From DSNY01 sp040752195 (GTDB lineage: Bacteria > Pseudomonadota > Gammaproteobacteria > Burkholderiales > Burkholderiaceae_F), in contig JBFMFC010000002.1 of the NCBI GenBank assembly GCA_040752195.1, positions 70,513 to 134,512 of the forward strand: a stretch of 64,000 nucleotides of DNA, read 5' to 3'. Shown piece after piece: positions 7,827-17,827 of this stretch. Made by a program: the position numbers and the translations under genes. The number at the start of each line of letters is the position of its first letter. Positions within the stretch are counted from its first letter, which is position 1. Under the pieces are notes generated by a model. The model made no database searches. It was not told the origin of the DNA and worked only from the letters and a program-made list of their open reading frames with translations.

Positions 7827-8570
7827 ATGGGTGTCGCGCGTCTGCGCTTCTACGAGGAGCTGAACGACTTCCTGGCGCCGGCGCGGCGCAAGCGCGAGTT
7901 CGACTATGCGTTCGCGCGCGCGGCGACGGTGAAGAACGCGATCGAAGCCGTCGGCGTTCCGCACACCGAAGTCGAGCTGATCCTCGTCGACGGCCGCTCG
8001 GTCGACTTCTCGTACCGGCTGCGCGACGGCGACCGCGTCAGCGTCTATCCGATGTTCGAGGCGTTCGACGTCGCGCCGCTCGTGCGCGTGCGCGAGCGAC
8101 CCCTGCGCGACACGCGCTTCGTCGCCGACGCGCACTTGGGCGGTCTCGCCCGGCTGCTGCGCATGGCCGGCTTCGACACGCTGCACGACAACGCGTACGC
8201 CGACGACGCGATCCGCCGGCTCGCCGCAGCCGAATCGCGCGTGATCCTGACGCGCGACCGCGCGCTGCTCAAGTGCCGCGACGTCACGCACGGCTGCTAC
8301 GTTCGCGCGCTCGAACCGCCGGCGCAGCTCGCGGAAGTCGTCGGCCGCCTGCAACTCGCGGCGAGCATGGCGCCGTTCACGCGGTGCCTGCGCTGCAATC
8401 TGCCGCTCGCCGACGTCGACAAGGACGAGGTGCGGCACCGGCTTCCTGAAACAGTCGCGCAGGCCCACGCACGCTTCAGGACGTGCGCCGGCTGCGAGCG
8501 CGTCTATTGGGAAGGCAGCCACTGGCGGCGGATGCGCGAGCTGCTCGAGCGCGTGGCGCGGCCGACGTGA
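7827..8570 (+). CDS. Mut7-C RNase-like protein with N-terminal ubiquitin-like domain
   Basis: The 247-residue protein joins a beta-grasp (Ub-Mut7C) domain, about residues 1-85, beginning VARLRFYEELNDFL, to a Mut7-C PIN-like domain starting at DTRFVADAHLGGLARLLRM, where the Asp residues are likely metal ligands. A C-terminal zinc ribbon is formed by CLRC and CAGC pairs. Prokaryotic Mut7-C proteins are predicted ribonucleases, possibly linked to RNA turnover or toxin action. The ATG at 7827 is chosen because the upstream extension is out of family. About 100 non-coding bases separate it from the TauE gene. Confidence 0.85.
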   Translation: MGVARLRFYEELNDFLAPARRKREFDYAFARAATVKNAIEAVGVPHTEVELILVDGRSVDFSYRLRDGDRVSVYPMFEAFDVAPLVRVRERPLRDTRFVADAHLGGLARLLRMAGFDTLHDNAYADDAIRRLAAAESRVILTRDRALLKCRDVTHGCYVRALEPPAQLAEVVGRLQLAASMAPFTRCLRCNLPLADVDKDEVRHRLPETVAQAHARFRTCAGCERVYWEGSHWRRMRELLERVARPT

Positions 8571-8685
8571 CGCAGCGCGCACCGATCGATCCGGTGCGCT
8601 ACGCGTCACGCCGTGAAGATTCGCTTGAACGTGCAGCGGCGCGCGGATCCAATGGCGGCACTGCCTGCACGACGCGGAGGAGCGC

Positions 8686-11064
8686 ATGACCGGACCGACC
8701 GAGCGCGTCGCGATCATCACGGTGCACGGCGTCGCCGATCAGCGGCCCGGACAGACGGTGCGCGAGCTGGCGCGGCTGCTGTGCCACGGCGGCGACGGCC
8801 CGCCGCGCTACGTCGAAGGCGAGCTGCACGAGGTCATCGTGCCGGTGAGCCCGCTGGCGCCGGCGCGCGAGAGCGAGCCCGCGGGTGCGCGCGGCGACGA
8901 GCAGAAGCCCACACCCGGCCGGCCGAGCGACTTCTTTCTCGCGCAGCGCGCCGCCGGGCCGGGCTTCGATCTCGGCCTGGCGCTGACCGATCACTTGTTG
9001 CGACGCTACCGTCCCGCCGAACGCGATGCGCTGTACGAGTCGACGCGCATAACGCTCAAGCGGCGCGCGGACGGCACCCCGGTCGACCTGTACGAGCTGT
9101 ACTGGGCCGATTTCTCGCGCCTGCAGCCCGGCGGCATCCGCGCACTGTCGGCGTCGTACCAGCTCTTCTTCCATCTCGGCACGCTCGCGCGCGACATCGT
9201 CGACCAGGCCGTGCTCGCCACCGGCGGCGGCCGCGCGTTGCGCGCACTGCAGAAGCTGCACGCCTGGTCGGCCTGGCTGCTCAAGGGACCCGCCGCACTG
9301 CTGCAGCTCGCCATGTTGCTGCTGGTCGCATTCGGAAGCGCCGCGCTGCTGCCGCCGTCGCAGCATCGCTTCGTGCTCGCGCTCGGTGGCGGCGTTGCCG
9401 CGGTCGTGCTGGCGGTTCTCTCGATGCTCGCCGCGCAGCGCGCGCACGGCGCCGCGGCGAAGTGGCGCGCCGCCCTGCCGTGCGCCACGGCGGCGGCCGC
9501 GGCGGCCGCGATCGCCGCCACCGCGGTCGTGTCACCCGACGCGATCGTCGAGCTGTACTTCGCCACGGCGATCCTGCTGACCGCAGCGGCCGGATTTCTG
9601 CTCGTGCGTCGCTACGGGGAGACGGTGCGCGGCGTTCGTTCGTTCGGATTCGCCGCCGTCGCGGCCACCGCGGCGCTGCTCGCGACGGACGCCGCGCGCA
9701 TCCGCGCGCACGTCGCCACGGTCGAGGAGTGGATGCTGACCGCGGCGCTGCATACCGGCGAATACCTGCTCGCCGCGCTGCTGTCCGCCTGGGCGGTGCT
9801 GGCGCTGGTGCAGCTCGGCGCACTGCTGCTGGGCTTTGCGATCGCGCGTTCGGCCAGGCACGAGCTGGCGGCTTCGCTCGTGACCGCGCGCATCGGCATG
9901 GTCGTATCCACCGCGCTGTTCGCGTTGTTGAGCGTCGTGCTGTGGTCGGTGATCGCCTACGTGACGGGGCTCGCACTTCAGGATCTGCTGTTCGAACCCG
10001 CGGTCTTCGGCTCCGGGTACCGGTCGGCGGCGATCTTCTTCGAAGGGCAGGTGCAGGACGTGGGCGGCCTGTTCACGCCGCTGCTCGCGCTGGCCGGACT
10101 GGTCGGCGCCGTCGCGCTCGTCGCACTGGCGCCGTCGCTGCGCGAGGAGATCGAGCCGGCGGCGGACGCGCGCTCGCCCGAGCGGAGCGCGCGCCTCGGG
10201 CGCTGGTGGACGGCAGCGCGCGGTGTGCTGGACTGGCTGTTCGGCACCGCGGTCCCGCTCGCCGCGATCGCGGGCGGCGTCGTCTACCTGCTGTTTCTGC
10301 TGGAAAAGTTCTTCGGCGTGCACGGCGCGTTCGAGTGGATCGACGCGCACGACCAGGTGCTGGTGACCATCGGCAAGTGGCTCGCCGGCGGCGCAGTGAC
10401 GATCACCGCGCTCGGCGCGCGCTTCACGCGGACCTTCGGCAAGCTGCGCGTCGCGCTCGACGCGGCGCTCGACGTCGACAACTACTTCCGCGATCCGGCC
10501 GATCGCCGGCCGCCGCGCGCGCGAATCTTCTCGCGCTACGCAGCGCTGCTCGACTACGTCCACCGGCGCGGCTACGCGCGCGTCGTGATCGTCGCGCACA
10601 GCCAGGGCACGGTGATCAGCGCCGACCTGCTGCGCTACCTGCGACTCACAGACCGACTGCGAGCGCTGACCGCGGCCATGCCCATCGCGCTGGTGACCGC
10701 GGGCTGTCCGCTGCGCGACCTGTACGCGGCGCGCTTTCCGTTGCTGTATCGATGGATGGGTGAGCCGCCGCGATCGTTCGCCAACGCGGCTCCGGCGGCG
10801 GCCGAGCTGGGCGTTGCGCACTGGGTCAACGCGTATCGCTCGGGCGACTACGTCGGCCGCGCGATCTGGACGCCGGCCGACGACGACTCGCTGTTCCGCG
10901 TCGCCGGCGTCGACGAATGGCAGCGCGCGGCGCGCGTCGCGGCAGACCGCACCGAGTTCTGCCTGGGCGCGGGCGCGCACACGCACTACTTCACGAACGA
11001 CGCGGCCGCGCTGGCCGTGGCAGTCGACCGCCTGGTCGCGCGAGGAACCGGCGTCGCGGGCTGA
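8686..11064 (+). CDS. Large membrane protein with serine-hydrolase (lipase-like) motif
   Basis: This 792-residue protein begins with IITVHGVADQRPGQTVRELA, a pattern of lipase-like alpha/beta hydrolases in which the HG forms the oxyanion hole. Residues about 200-460 hold roughly eight hydrophobic segments, followed by another pair near 520-590. The nucleophile elbow VIVAHSQGT places a serine near residue 639, and GAHTHYF near 765 offers a C-terminal histidine. It is probably an integral-membrane hydrolase with a split catalytic domain. Substrate and role are unknown. It stands alone, with a 9-base gap to the convergent dnaJ. Confidence 0.75.
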   Translation: MTGPTERVAIITVHGVADQRPGQTVRELARLLCHGGDGPPRYVEGELHEVIVPVSPLAPARESEPAGARGDEQKPTPGRPSDFFLAQRAAGPGFDLGLALTDHLLRRYRPAERDALYESTRITLKRRADGTPVDLYELYWADFSRLQPGGIRALSASYQLFFHLGTLARDIVDQAVLATGGGRALRALQKLHAWSAWLLKGPAALLQLAMLLLVAFGSAALLPPSQHRFVLALGGGVAAVVLAVLSMLAAQRAHGAAAKWRAALPCATAAAAAAAIAATAVVSPDAIVELYFATAILLTAAAGFLLVRRYGETVRGVRSFGFAAVAATAALLATDAARIRAHVATVEEWMLTAALHTGEYLLAALLSAWAVLALVQLGALLLGFAIARSARHELAASLVTARIGMVVSTALFALLSVVLWSVIAYVTGLALQDLLFEPAVFGSGYRSAAIFFEGQVQDVGGLFTPLLALAGLVGAVALVALAPSLREEIEPAADARSPERSARLGRWWTAARGVLDWLFGTAVPLAAIAGGVVYLLFLLEKFFGVHGAFEWIDAHDQVLVTIGKWLAGGAVTITALGARFTRTFGKLRVALDAALDVDNYFRDPADRRPPRARIFSRYAALLDYVHRRGYARVVIVAHSQGTVISADLLRYLRLTDRLRALTAAMPIALVTAGCPLRDLYAARFPLLYRWMGEPPRSFANAAPAAAELGVAHWVNAYRSGDYVGRAIWTPADDDSLFRVAGVDEWQRAARVAADRTEFCLGAGAHTHYFTNDAAALAVAVDRLVARGTGVAG

Positions 11065-11073
11065 AGGGCGTCT

Positions 11074-12225
11074 TCACTCTGCCGTGAAGAACCCCTTCAT
11101 CCGATCCATGAAGCCCTTCGTCTTGGGCGAGTGCTTCGACCCGCCTTCCTGCAGCGACGCGCCGAACTCGCGCAACAGCTTCTTCTGCTTCTCGGTGAGC
11201 CTTACCGGCGTTTCGACCACGATGTGGCAGTACAGGTCGCCGGGATAGCTCGAGCGCACGCCCTTGATGCCCTTGCCACGCAGTCGGAAGGTCTTGCCGG
11301 TTTGCGTGCCCTCCGGGATCGTCAGGCTGATCTTGCCGTCGAGGGTGGCGACTTCGACGTCGCCGCCGAGCGCCGCAGTGACGATCGACACCGGCACCTC
11401 GCAGTGCAGGTCGTCGCCGTCGCGCTGGAAGACCTCGTGCGGCTTGATGCGGATCTCGACGTACAGATCGCCCGGCGGGCCGCCGTTCATGCCCGGTTCA
11501 CCTTTGCCCGCGAGCCGGATGCGCTGACCTTCGTCGATGCCGGCGGGGATGTTGACCTCGAGCACCTTGTTCGTCTTGATACGCCCGGCGCCGCCGCACG
11601 CGGCGCATGGCTCGGCAATCACGCGGCCGCTGCCGTGACACGTGGGGCAGGTCTGCTGGATCGAGAAAAAGCCCTGCGTGATCCGCACGGCGCCATGCCC
11701 GCCGCAGGTCGAGCACGTGCGCGGCTTGGTTCCGGGCTTGGCGCCGCTGCCGTCGCAGGTCTCGCAAGTCTCCCAACTCGGCACGCGGATGTCGGTGGTG
11801 AAGCCTTGCGCCGCCTGCTCGAGCGTGATCTCCATGTTGTAGCGAAGGTCGGCGCCGCGATAGGCGTTGCTGCGACCGCCGCCCGCGCGTGCGCCGAAGA
11901 TGTCGCCGAAGATGTCGCCGAACGCATCGGCAAAGCTGCCGAATCCCTGCGCGCCGGCAAAGCCGCCGGCGCCCGCTGCGCCGGCATCGACACCGGCATG
12001 CCCGAAGCGGTCGTAGGCCGCGCGCTTGGAGGCATCCGACAGGATCTCGTACGCCTCCTTGACTTCCTTGAACCTCTCCTCGGCTTCTTTCGCCGCGACG
12101 CCGTCCTTGCCCTGATTGCGGTCCGGGTGATACTTCATCGCGAGCTTGCGATACGCCTTCTTGATCTCCTCTTCGGAGGCGTTCCTCGCAACGCCGAGCA
12201 CATCGTAGTAGTCGCGTTTGGCCAT
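11074..12225 (-). CDS. dnaJ: Co-chaperone DnaJ (Hsp40)
   Basis: The 383-residue protein has an N-terminal J domain with HPD at residues 33-35, a Gly/Phe-rich linker, four zinc-binding CxxCxGxG repeats (CETCDGSG, CSTCGGHG, CPTCHGSG, CAACGGAG) and the C-terminal substrate-binding domains. It stimulates the ATPase of DnaK and delivers substrates. It is the last gene of grpE-dnaK-dnaJ. The ribosome-binding site before its ATG is weak, and a large hairpin lies in the 92-base gap after dnaK. Confidence 0.97.
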   Translation of the reverse strand: MAKRDYYDVLGVARNASEEEIKKAYRKLAMKYHPDRNQGKDGVAAKEAEERFKEVKEAYEILSDASKRAAYDRFGHAGVDAGAAGAGGFAGAQGFGSFADAFGDIFGDIFGARAGGGRSNAYRGADLRYNMEITLEQAAQGFTTDIRVPSWETCETCDGSGAKPGTKPRTCSTCGGHGAVRITQGFFSIQQTCPTCHGSGRVIAEPCAACGGAGRIKTNKVLEVNIPAGIDEGQRIRLAGKGEPGMNGGPPGDLYVEIRIKPHEVFQRDGDDLHCEVPVSIVTAALGGDVEVATLDGKISLTIPEGTQTGKTFRLRGKGIKGVRSSYPGDLYCHIVVETPVRLTEKQKKLLREFGASLQEGGSKHSPKTKGFMDRMKGFFTAE

Positions 12226-12255
12226 CGTCAGCTCAGGACTTCATTACGCAAGAAC

Positions 12256-12295
12256 GCCGAGTCGGGGGCGACGGCATCGCCCGCTCGAACTCGGC
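12256..12295 (-). other. Nested hairpin between dnaK and dnaJ
   Basis: In the minus-strand transcript GCCGAGT (12256-12262 on the plus strand) pairs with ACTCGGC (12289-12295), enclosing a second stem GGGCGA/TCGCCC. No U-tract follows, so it is unlikely to be an intrinsic terminator. It could act as an RNA-processing or mRNA-stability element that sets the DnaK to DnaJ ratio. Confidence 0.55.
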
Positions 12296-12317
12296 GCCCG
12301 GCAGGTCAGGCAATGCG

Positions 12318-14258
<1,941 letters not shown>

Positions 14259-14308
14259 AAGTCCCCTCTGCTGGATCCGAAAATGGCCGGTGAACCGAAC
14301 TGCCGCTT

Positions 14309-14336
14309 ACTTGAGGCTGTGCGCAGCGCTTTCAAG
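14309..14336 (-). promoter_or_regulatory. Candidate internal sigma-32 promoter for dnaK
   Basis: Read on the minus strand, CTTGAAA (14336 to 14330) is followed after 13 bases by CCTCAAGT (14316 to 14309). The -35 matches the sigma-32 consensus exactly and the -10 matches most of CCCCATnT. The -35 overlaps the stop codon of grpE. Spacing equals that of the grpE promoter. Confidence 0.55.
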
Positions 14337-14922
14337 CGCCGCGGTCGGACGCGCTCGTCGCGTCCTCGCCCCGCGCGACGGCCACCATCGCTGGACGCAG
14401 CACGCGCTCGGCGATCATCCAGCCCTTCTGGAACACCGCGGCCACGTGATTGGGCGGACAAGCGGCTGTCGCCGGCACCGTCGAGATCGCCTGGTGACGA
14501 TACGGGTCGAACTTCTCGCCCTTGGGGTCGATCGCCGTGAGCCGGCTCTTCTCGAAAGCGGACTTCAACTGCCGCAGCGTCAGCTCGATGCCCTGACGCA
14601 TCGACTCGACCGTCGCGTTGTCGGTCTCGAGCGCTTTTTCCAGGCTGTCCATGACCGGCAAGAGATCCGCGGCGAACGACTCGATCGCGTACCTGTGCGC
14701 CTTGGCGATGTCCTCCTGCGCGCGCTTGCGCACGTTCTCGGCCTCGGCCTTGGCGCGAAGGAACAACTCGTAGTTCTCGCTCGCCTTGGCGAGAGCGGCT
14801 TGCAGCTCCTGTTCGACCTCGCTCACGCTGGCCGACGGCAATGCCGCCGGCTCGTTCTCGACCTCAGCGACCGGCGCGCCGACCGCATCCTTGACCTCCG
14901 GAGCCCGTTCCGGCTCAGCCAT
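14332..14922 (-). CDS. grpE: Nucleotide exchange factor GrpE
   Basis: The 196-residue protein has an acidic N terminus, a long coiled-coil helix (about residues 35-95, with ELFLRAKAEAENVRKRAQED) and the C-terminal beta domain with FDPYRHQAIS and the GW/RPAMV segment. It releases ADP from DnaK and acts as a thermosensor dimer. GGAGGA lies 5 bases before the ATG. It is the first gene of the heat-shock operon and sits 54 bases downstream of a clear sigma-32-type promoter. Confidence 0.95.
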   Translation of the reverse strand: MAEPERAPEVKDAVGAPVAEVENEPAALPSASVSEVEQELQAALAKASENYELFLRAKAEAENVRKRAQEDIAKAHRYAIESFAADLLPVMDSLEKALETDNATVESMRQGIELTLRQLKSAFEKSRLTAIDPKGEKFDPYRHQAISTVPATAACPPNHVAAVFQKGWMIAERVLRPAMVAVARGEDATSASDRGA

Positions 14923-14974
14923 GGTTCCTCCGCATCTGCTTGTTATCGACGAAGCACATCACCGATCTCGGGCA

Positions 14975-15002
14975 CGTTGGGGGCGTGACGGCCGATTTCA
15001 AG
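14975..15002 (-). promoter_or_regulatory. Sigma-32-type heat-shock promoter of grpE-dnaK-dnaJ
   Basis: On the minus strand GGCTTGAAA carries a perfect CTTGAAA -35 (15002 to 14996), followed after 13 bases by CCCCAACG (14982 to 14975), close to the -10 consensus CCCCATnT. It predicts a start near 14968 and a 45-base leader ending in GGAGGAACC before grpE. No CIRCE element is visible, so HrcA probably does not act directly here. Confidence 0.75.
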
Positions 15003-15235
15003 CCTGCCTGCGGCCTGATTCGCGGCGCGCAGCAACGTCCTGACCCGATCGAGCCGTCGGCGGGCTACGCCGCCGGCGGCTGACGCCCGCGTCGCGTACG
15101 TACAACACCACGATGCCCGTGGGCCGGGTGAAATCGCTCTCGCGGCCGCTCGGGCTAAAGCAACCGTTCTCGCCGGAACGCGTGATCGGATGACCTTCCG
15201 CGCTTGGGGATGAGGCCCCCACAATCGCGGCCGCG
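15003..15235. other. Divergent intergenic region, rest of grpE upstream
   Basis: Beyond the grpE promoter, these 233 bases hold no recognisable gene or RNA. An ACAAT element at 15221-15225, ten bases before the ATG at 15236, could be the -10 of the rightward gene, but no -35 is evident. Confidence 0.4.
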
Positions 15236-15640
15236 ATGACCGTTTTCCCGGATACCCAGGCCGTTGGGCTCGAGCGCTCGCGCCGCGCGACGGCGCGCGA
15301 GACCTTCGTGAGCCAAACGCCGCTTGCGCTCGTGGCGATCCTCGCCATTGCCGCGATCGTGGCGGTCAACTCCCGGGAGGCGCCCGGATCGTCCGCTACC
15401 GCTGCCGCGCCGGGATCGCAGTCCGCCGCCGGATCGACCGCCTGCGCGGACTGCGGCGAGGTCGTTGCGATCAGGCCGATCTCGGCTGCCGAACCGGGCG
15501 TGGCCGGACCCAACCGTGAATTCGCGGTCGAGGTGCGGATGAGCGACGGGTCGCTGCGCGTGGTCAAGCAGTCCGCTAGCGGCGTCGATGTCGGCGACCG
15601 CGTCCGCGTCAACGGCAACGCGTTGACGATCGGCAGGTAG
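15236..15640 (+). CDS. Membrane-anchored hypothetical protein with C-terminal beta domain
   Basis: The 134-residue protein has a single hydrophobic helix (about residues 29-43, LALVAILAIAAIVAV), a Ser/Ala/Gly-rich linker, then ACADCGEVVAIRPI and a compact basic segment, VRMSDGSLRVVKQ...VDVGDRVRVNG. The C-terminal part resembles the small domains of betaproteobacterial SlyB-like or glycine-zipper proteins, but the glycine zipper itself is absent. An alternative GTG start lies at 15308, just before the helix. It abuts the convergent hemH with no gap. Function is unknown. Confidence 0.6.
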   Translation: MTVFPDTQAVGLERSRRATARETFVSQTPLALVAILAIAAIVAVNSREAPGSSATAAAPGSQSAAGSTACADCGEVVAIRPISAAEPGVAGPNREFAVEVRMSDGSLRVVKQSASGVDVGDRVRVNGNALTIGR

Positions 15641-16753
15641 TCAGCGTTCCGCGCCAAGGAGCCGCGCATGGGCGCGGCTTGTTTCCGCCTGTGCGTCGCG
15701 CCGCGCGCGGTCGGCACGGGCGACGGGCCATCCCTGCAGGTGGCGAGCCACCAGATCGGCCAAGGCGCGGATGAAGTCGGGCCGGTCGTTCGGGCACGCG
15801 ATGTAGTGAAACTGCCTGCCGCCGGCGGACAGGAACGTTTGCTTTCCTTCCAGCGCGATTTCCTCGAGCGTCTCCAGGCAGTCGGCGACGAAGCCCGGGC
15901 AGATCACGTCCGCCCGCGCCGTGCCCTGCCGCGCCAGCGCGGCCAACGTCGGCGCCGTATACGGCTGCAGCCACTCGGCGCGGCCGAAGCGCGACTGGAA
16001 CGTCACCCGATACTCGTCTTTCGCCAGCCCGAGCGCTTCGGCGAGCAGACGTGCGGTCTTCTGGCATTCGCAGTGGTACGGGTCGCCGAGGTCGAGCACC
16101 CGTCTGGGCACGCCGTGGAAGCTCATCACGAGCTTGCCGCCTTCGTCCGGCGCCCGGCCGTGCCTGCTCCAGTGGGCGAGCACGCTGTTTTTTAGCGCGT
16201 CGATGTAGCCGGGATCGTCGTGAAAGTGCCGGATCGTGCGCAACTCGGGCACGTTGCGCGTGCGCGCGAGCACGGCGCCGACCGCGTCGAACACCGACGC
16301 CGTCGTGCTGCCCGAGTACTGCGGATAAAGCGGAACGACCAGGACGCGCTCGGTCCGCGCGCCGCGCAGCTCGGCAAGCACCGACGCGATCGACGGCTCG
16401 CCGTAGCGCATGGCCAGTCGAACGTCGACATCGAAGCCCTGCTCGCCCAGGTAGCCGCGCAGCAGCAGCGCCTGCTGCTCCGAGTGCAGCTTCAGCGGAG
16501 ACCCCTGCGGCGTCCAGATCGCCGCGTACTTGGCCGCCGACCGGCGGGGACGCAGCGTCAGCACGAGGCCGTAGAGGATCGGCCACCACACGGCGCGCGG
16601 GATCTCGACGACGCGCGGGTCCGACAGGAACTCGCGCAGATACCTGCGCACGGCGCCCGCGGTGGGCGCCTCCGGCGTGCCGAGGTTGACCAGCAGCACG
16701 GCGGTGCGGCCGGGCGTTCCGTGGGCGTACGGGGGCTCTGGAAAGTACGACAT
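15641..16753 (-). CDS. hemH: Ferrochelatase
   Basis: The 370-residue enzyme inserts Fe2+ into protoporphyrin IX in the last step of heme synthesis. Markers are VLLVNLGTPEAP near residue 18, VVPLYPQYSGSTT near 139, MSFHGVP with the metal-binding His near 213, and ECQKTARLLAE and FVADCLETLEEI further on. The ATG at 16753 gives the usual N terminus; a 38-residue upstream extension of the frame is not family-like. It lies between the chaperone genes and hrcA, a frequent arrangement in betaproteobacteria. Confidence 0.95.
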   Translation of the reverse strand: MSYFPEPPYAHGTPGRTAVLLVNLGTPEAPTAGAVRRYLREFLSDPRVVEIPRAVWWPILYGLVLTLRPRRSAAKYAAIWTPQGSPLKLHSEQQALLLRGYLGEQGFDVDVRLAMRYGEPSIASVLAELRGARTERVLVVPLYPQYSGSTTASVFDAVGAVLARTRNVPELRTIRHFHDDPGYIDALKNSVLAHWSRHGRAPDEGGKLVMSFHGVPRRVLDLGDPYHCECQKTARLLAEALGLAKDEYRVTFQSRFGRAEWLQPYTAPTLAALARQGTARADVICPGFVADCLETLEEIALEGKQTFLSAGGRQFHYIACPNDRPDFIRALADLVARHLQGWPVARADRARRDAQAETSRAHARLLGAER

Positions 16754-16944
16754 CGCAGGTTCGGGGGGCGGCGGGATGTTATCGCCTCGCCGCTGGCGAC
16801 CCGAATCCGACCGTCCGACGGCAAGTCGTCGGGGTCGCTCGCTCGCCCTAGCGCATTGCGGGTACACAAGGTGCCCATGGCATGTTTGCGCGATCCGGTA
16901 CCACAGGGAAATAATCCCCTCGACCGCCCGAGCCCTCCGACATC

Positions 16945-17805
16945 TTGAACCCGCCCGCCCAGCCGTCGCGCGCCGACGTTCTGCTCGATGAGTCGATGAC
17001 GATCATGGCGCCGCTGGTGCGTGCGCTGATCGCGCACGGCGTCACGTATCCGCAGTTCGCGCAGGCCTTGAAGCGGGTCTTCCTCGACGCCGCGCGCGCC
17101 GAGCTCGCGCAAGACGGCAAGAAACCGTCGGACTCGGCACTGAGCCTGCGCTCGGGCGTGCATCGCAAGGACGTGCGAACGTTCAACGCACGCGGCGCGC
17201 TCAAGCCCAGCGGCCACCGCACGCTGTCGATGGCGTCGCTGGTGTTCGCGAAGTGGAGCCGCGACGCGGCCTACGTGGGCGCCGACGGCGCACCGCGGCC
17301 GCTGCCGCTGCGTTCGCGCGCCGCCGACGAGCTGTCGTTCGAGACGCTGACCTGGTCGATCTCGAAGGACTTTCACCCGCGCTCGATCCTCGACGAACTG
17401 CTGCGGCTGAACCTCGCCGCGGTCGAGGGCGAAACGGTGCGTCTGAAGGCCGAGGCTTTCGTGCCGACCGAGGCATTCACGGACCTGGCGCATTTCTTCG
17501 GCGCCAACCTGCGCGATCACGCGGCCGCCAGCGCCGACAACCTGCTGCGCGCGGGCCGGGATCTGCCGCCGCGTTTTCTCGAGCGCGCGACCTTTGCCGA
17601 CGGCCTGACCGAAGCCTCGATCGAGGTGCTCGGCCGGCTCGCGCGCGAGATCTGGACCGATGCGGCCAGGCGCATGTACGAGGCCGCCGCGCGGCGCGTC
17701 GAAGGCGACGCCGGCGCGGCCCCCGAGCACGCGGACCGGCGCATGCGGTTCGGCATGTACTTCTACTCCGAGCCGGTACCTCCGCCCGCCGAAGGCGACG
17801 GCTGA
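16945..17805 (+). CDS. DUF6502 family protein
   Basis: The 286-residue protein fits the DUF6502 family: an N-terminal helical region with LVRALIAHGVTYPQFAQALK, the SGVHRKDVR segment resembling a winged-helix DNA-binding fold, and the conserved C-terminal RRMRFGMYFYSE. The frame opens with TTG at 16945; ATG at 16996 (residue 18) is a plausible alternative. It lies 22 bases before a DUF5666 lipoprotein gene and the two are probably co-transcribed, a pairing I recall from other proteobacteria. Its molecular role is not established; a regulator is a fair guess. Confidence 0.75.
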   Translation: MNPPAQPSRADVLLDESMTIMAPLVRALIAHGVTYPQFAQALKRVFLDAARAELAQDGKKPSDSALSLRSGVHRKDVRTFNARGALKPSGHRTLSMASLVFAKWSRDAAYVGADGAPRPLPLRSRAADELSFETLTWSISKDFHPRSILDELLRLNLAAVEGETVRLKAEAFVPTEAFTDLAHFFGANLRDHAAASADNLLRAGRDLPPRFLERATFADGLTEASIEVLGRLAREIWTDAARRMYEAAARRVEGDAGAAPEHADRRMRFGMYFYSEPVPPPAEGDG

Positions 17806-17827
17806 GCGACCGATGGCAGGAACGACG

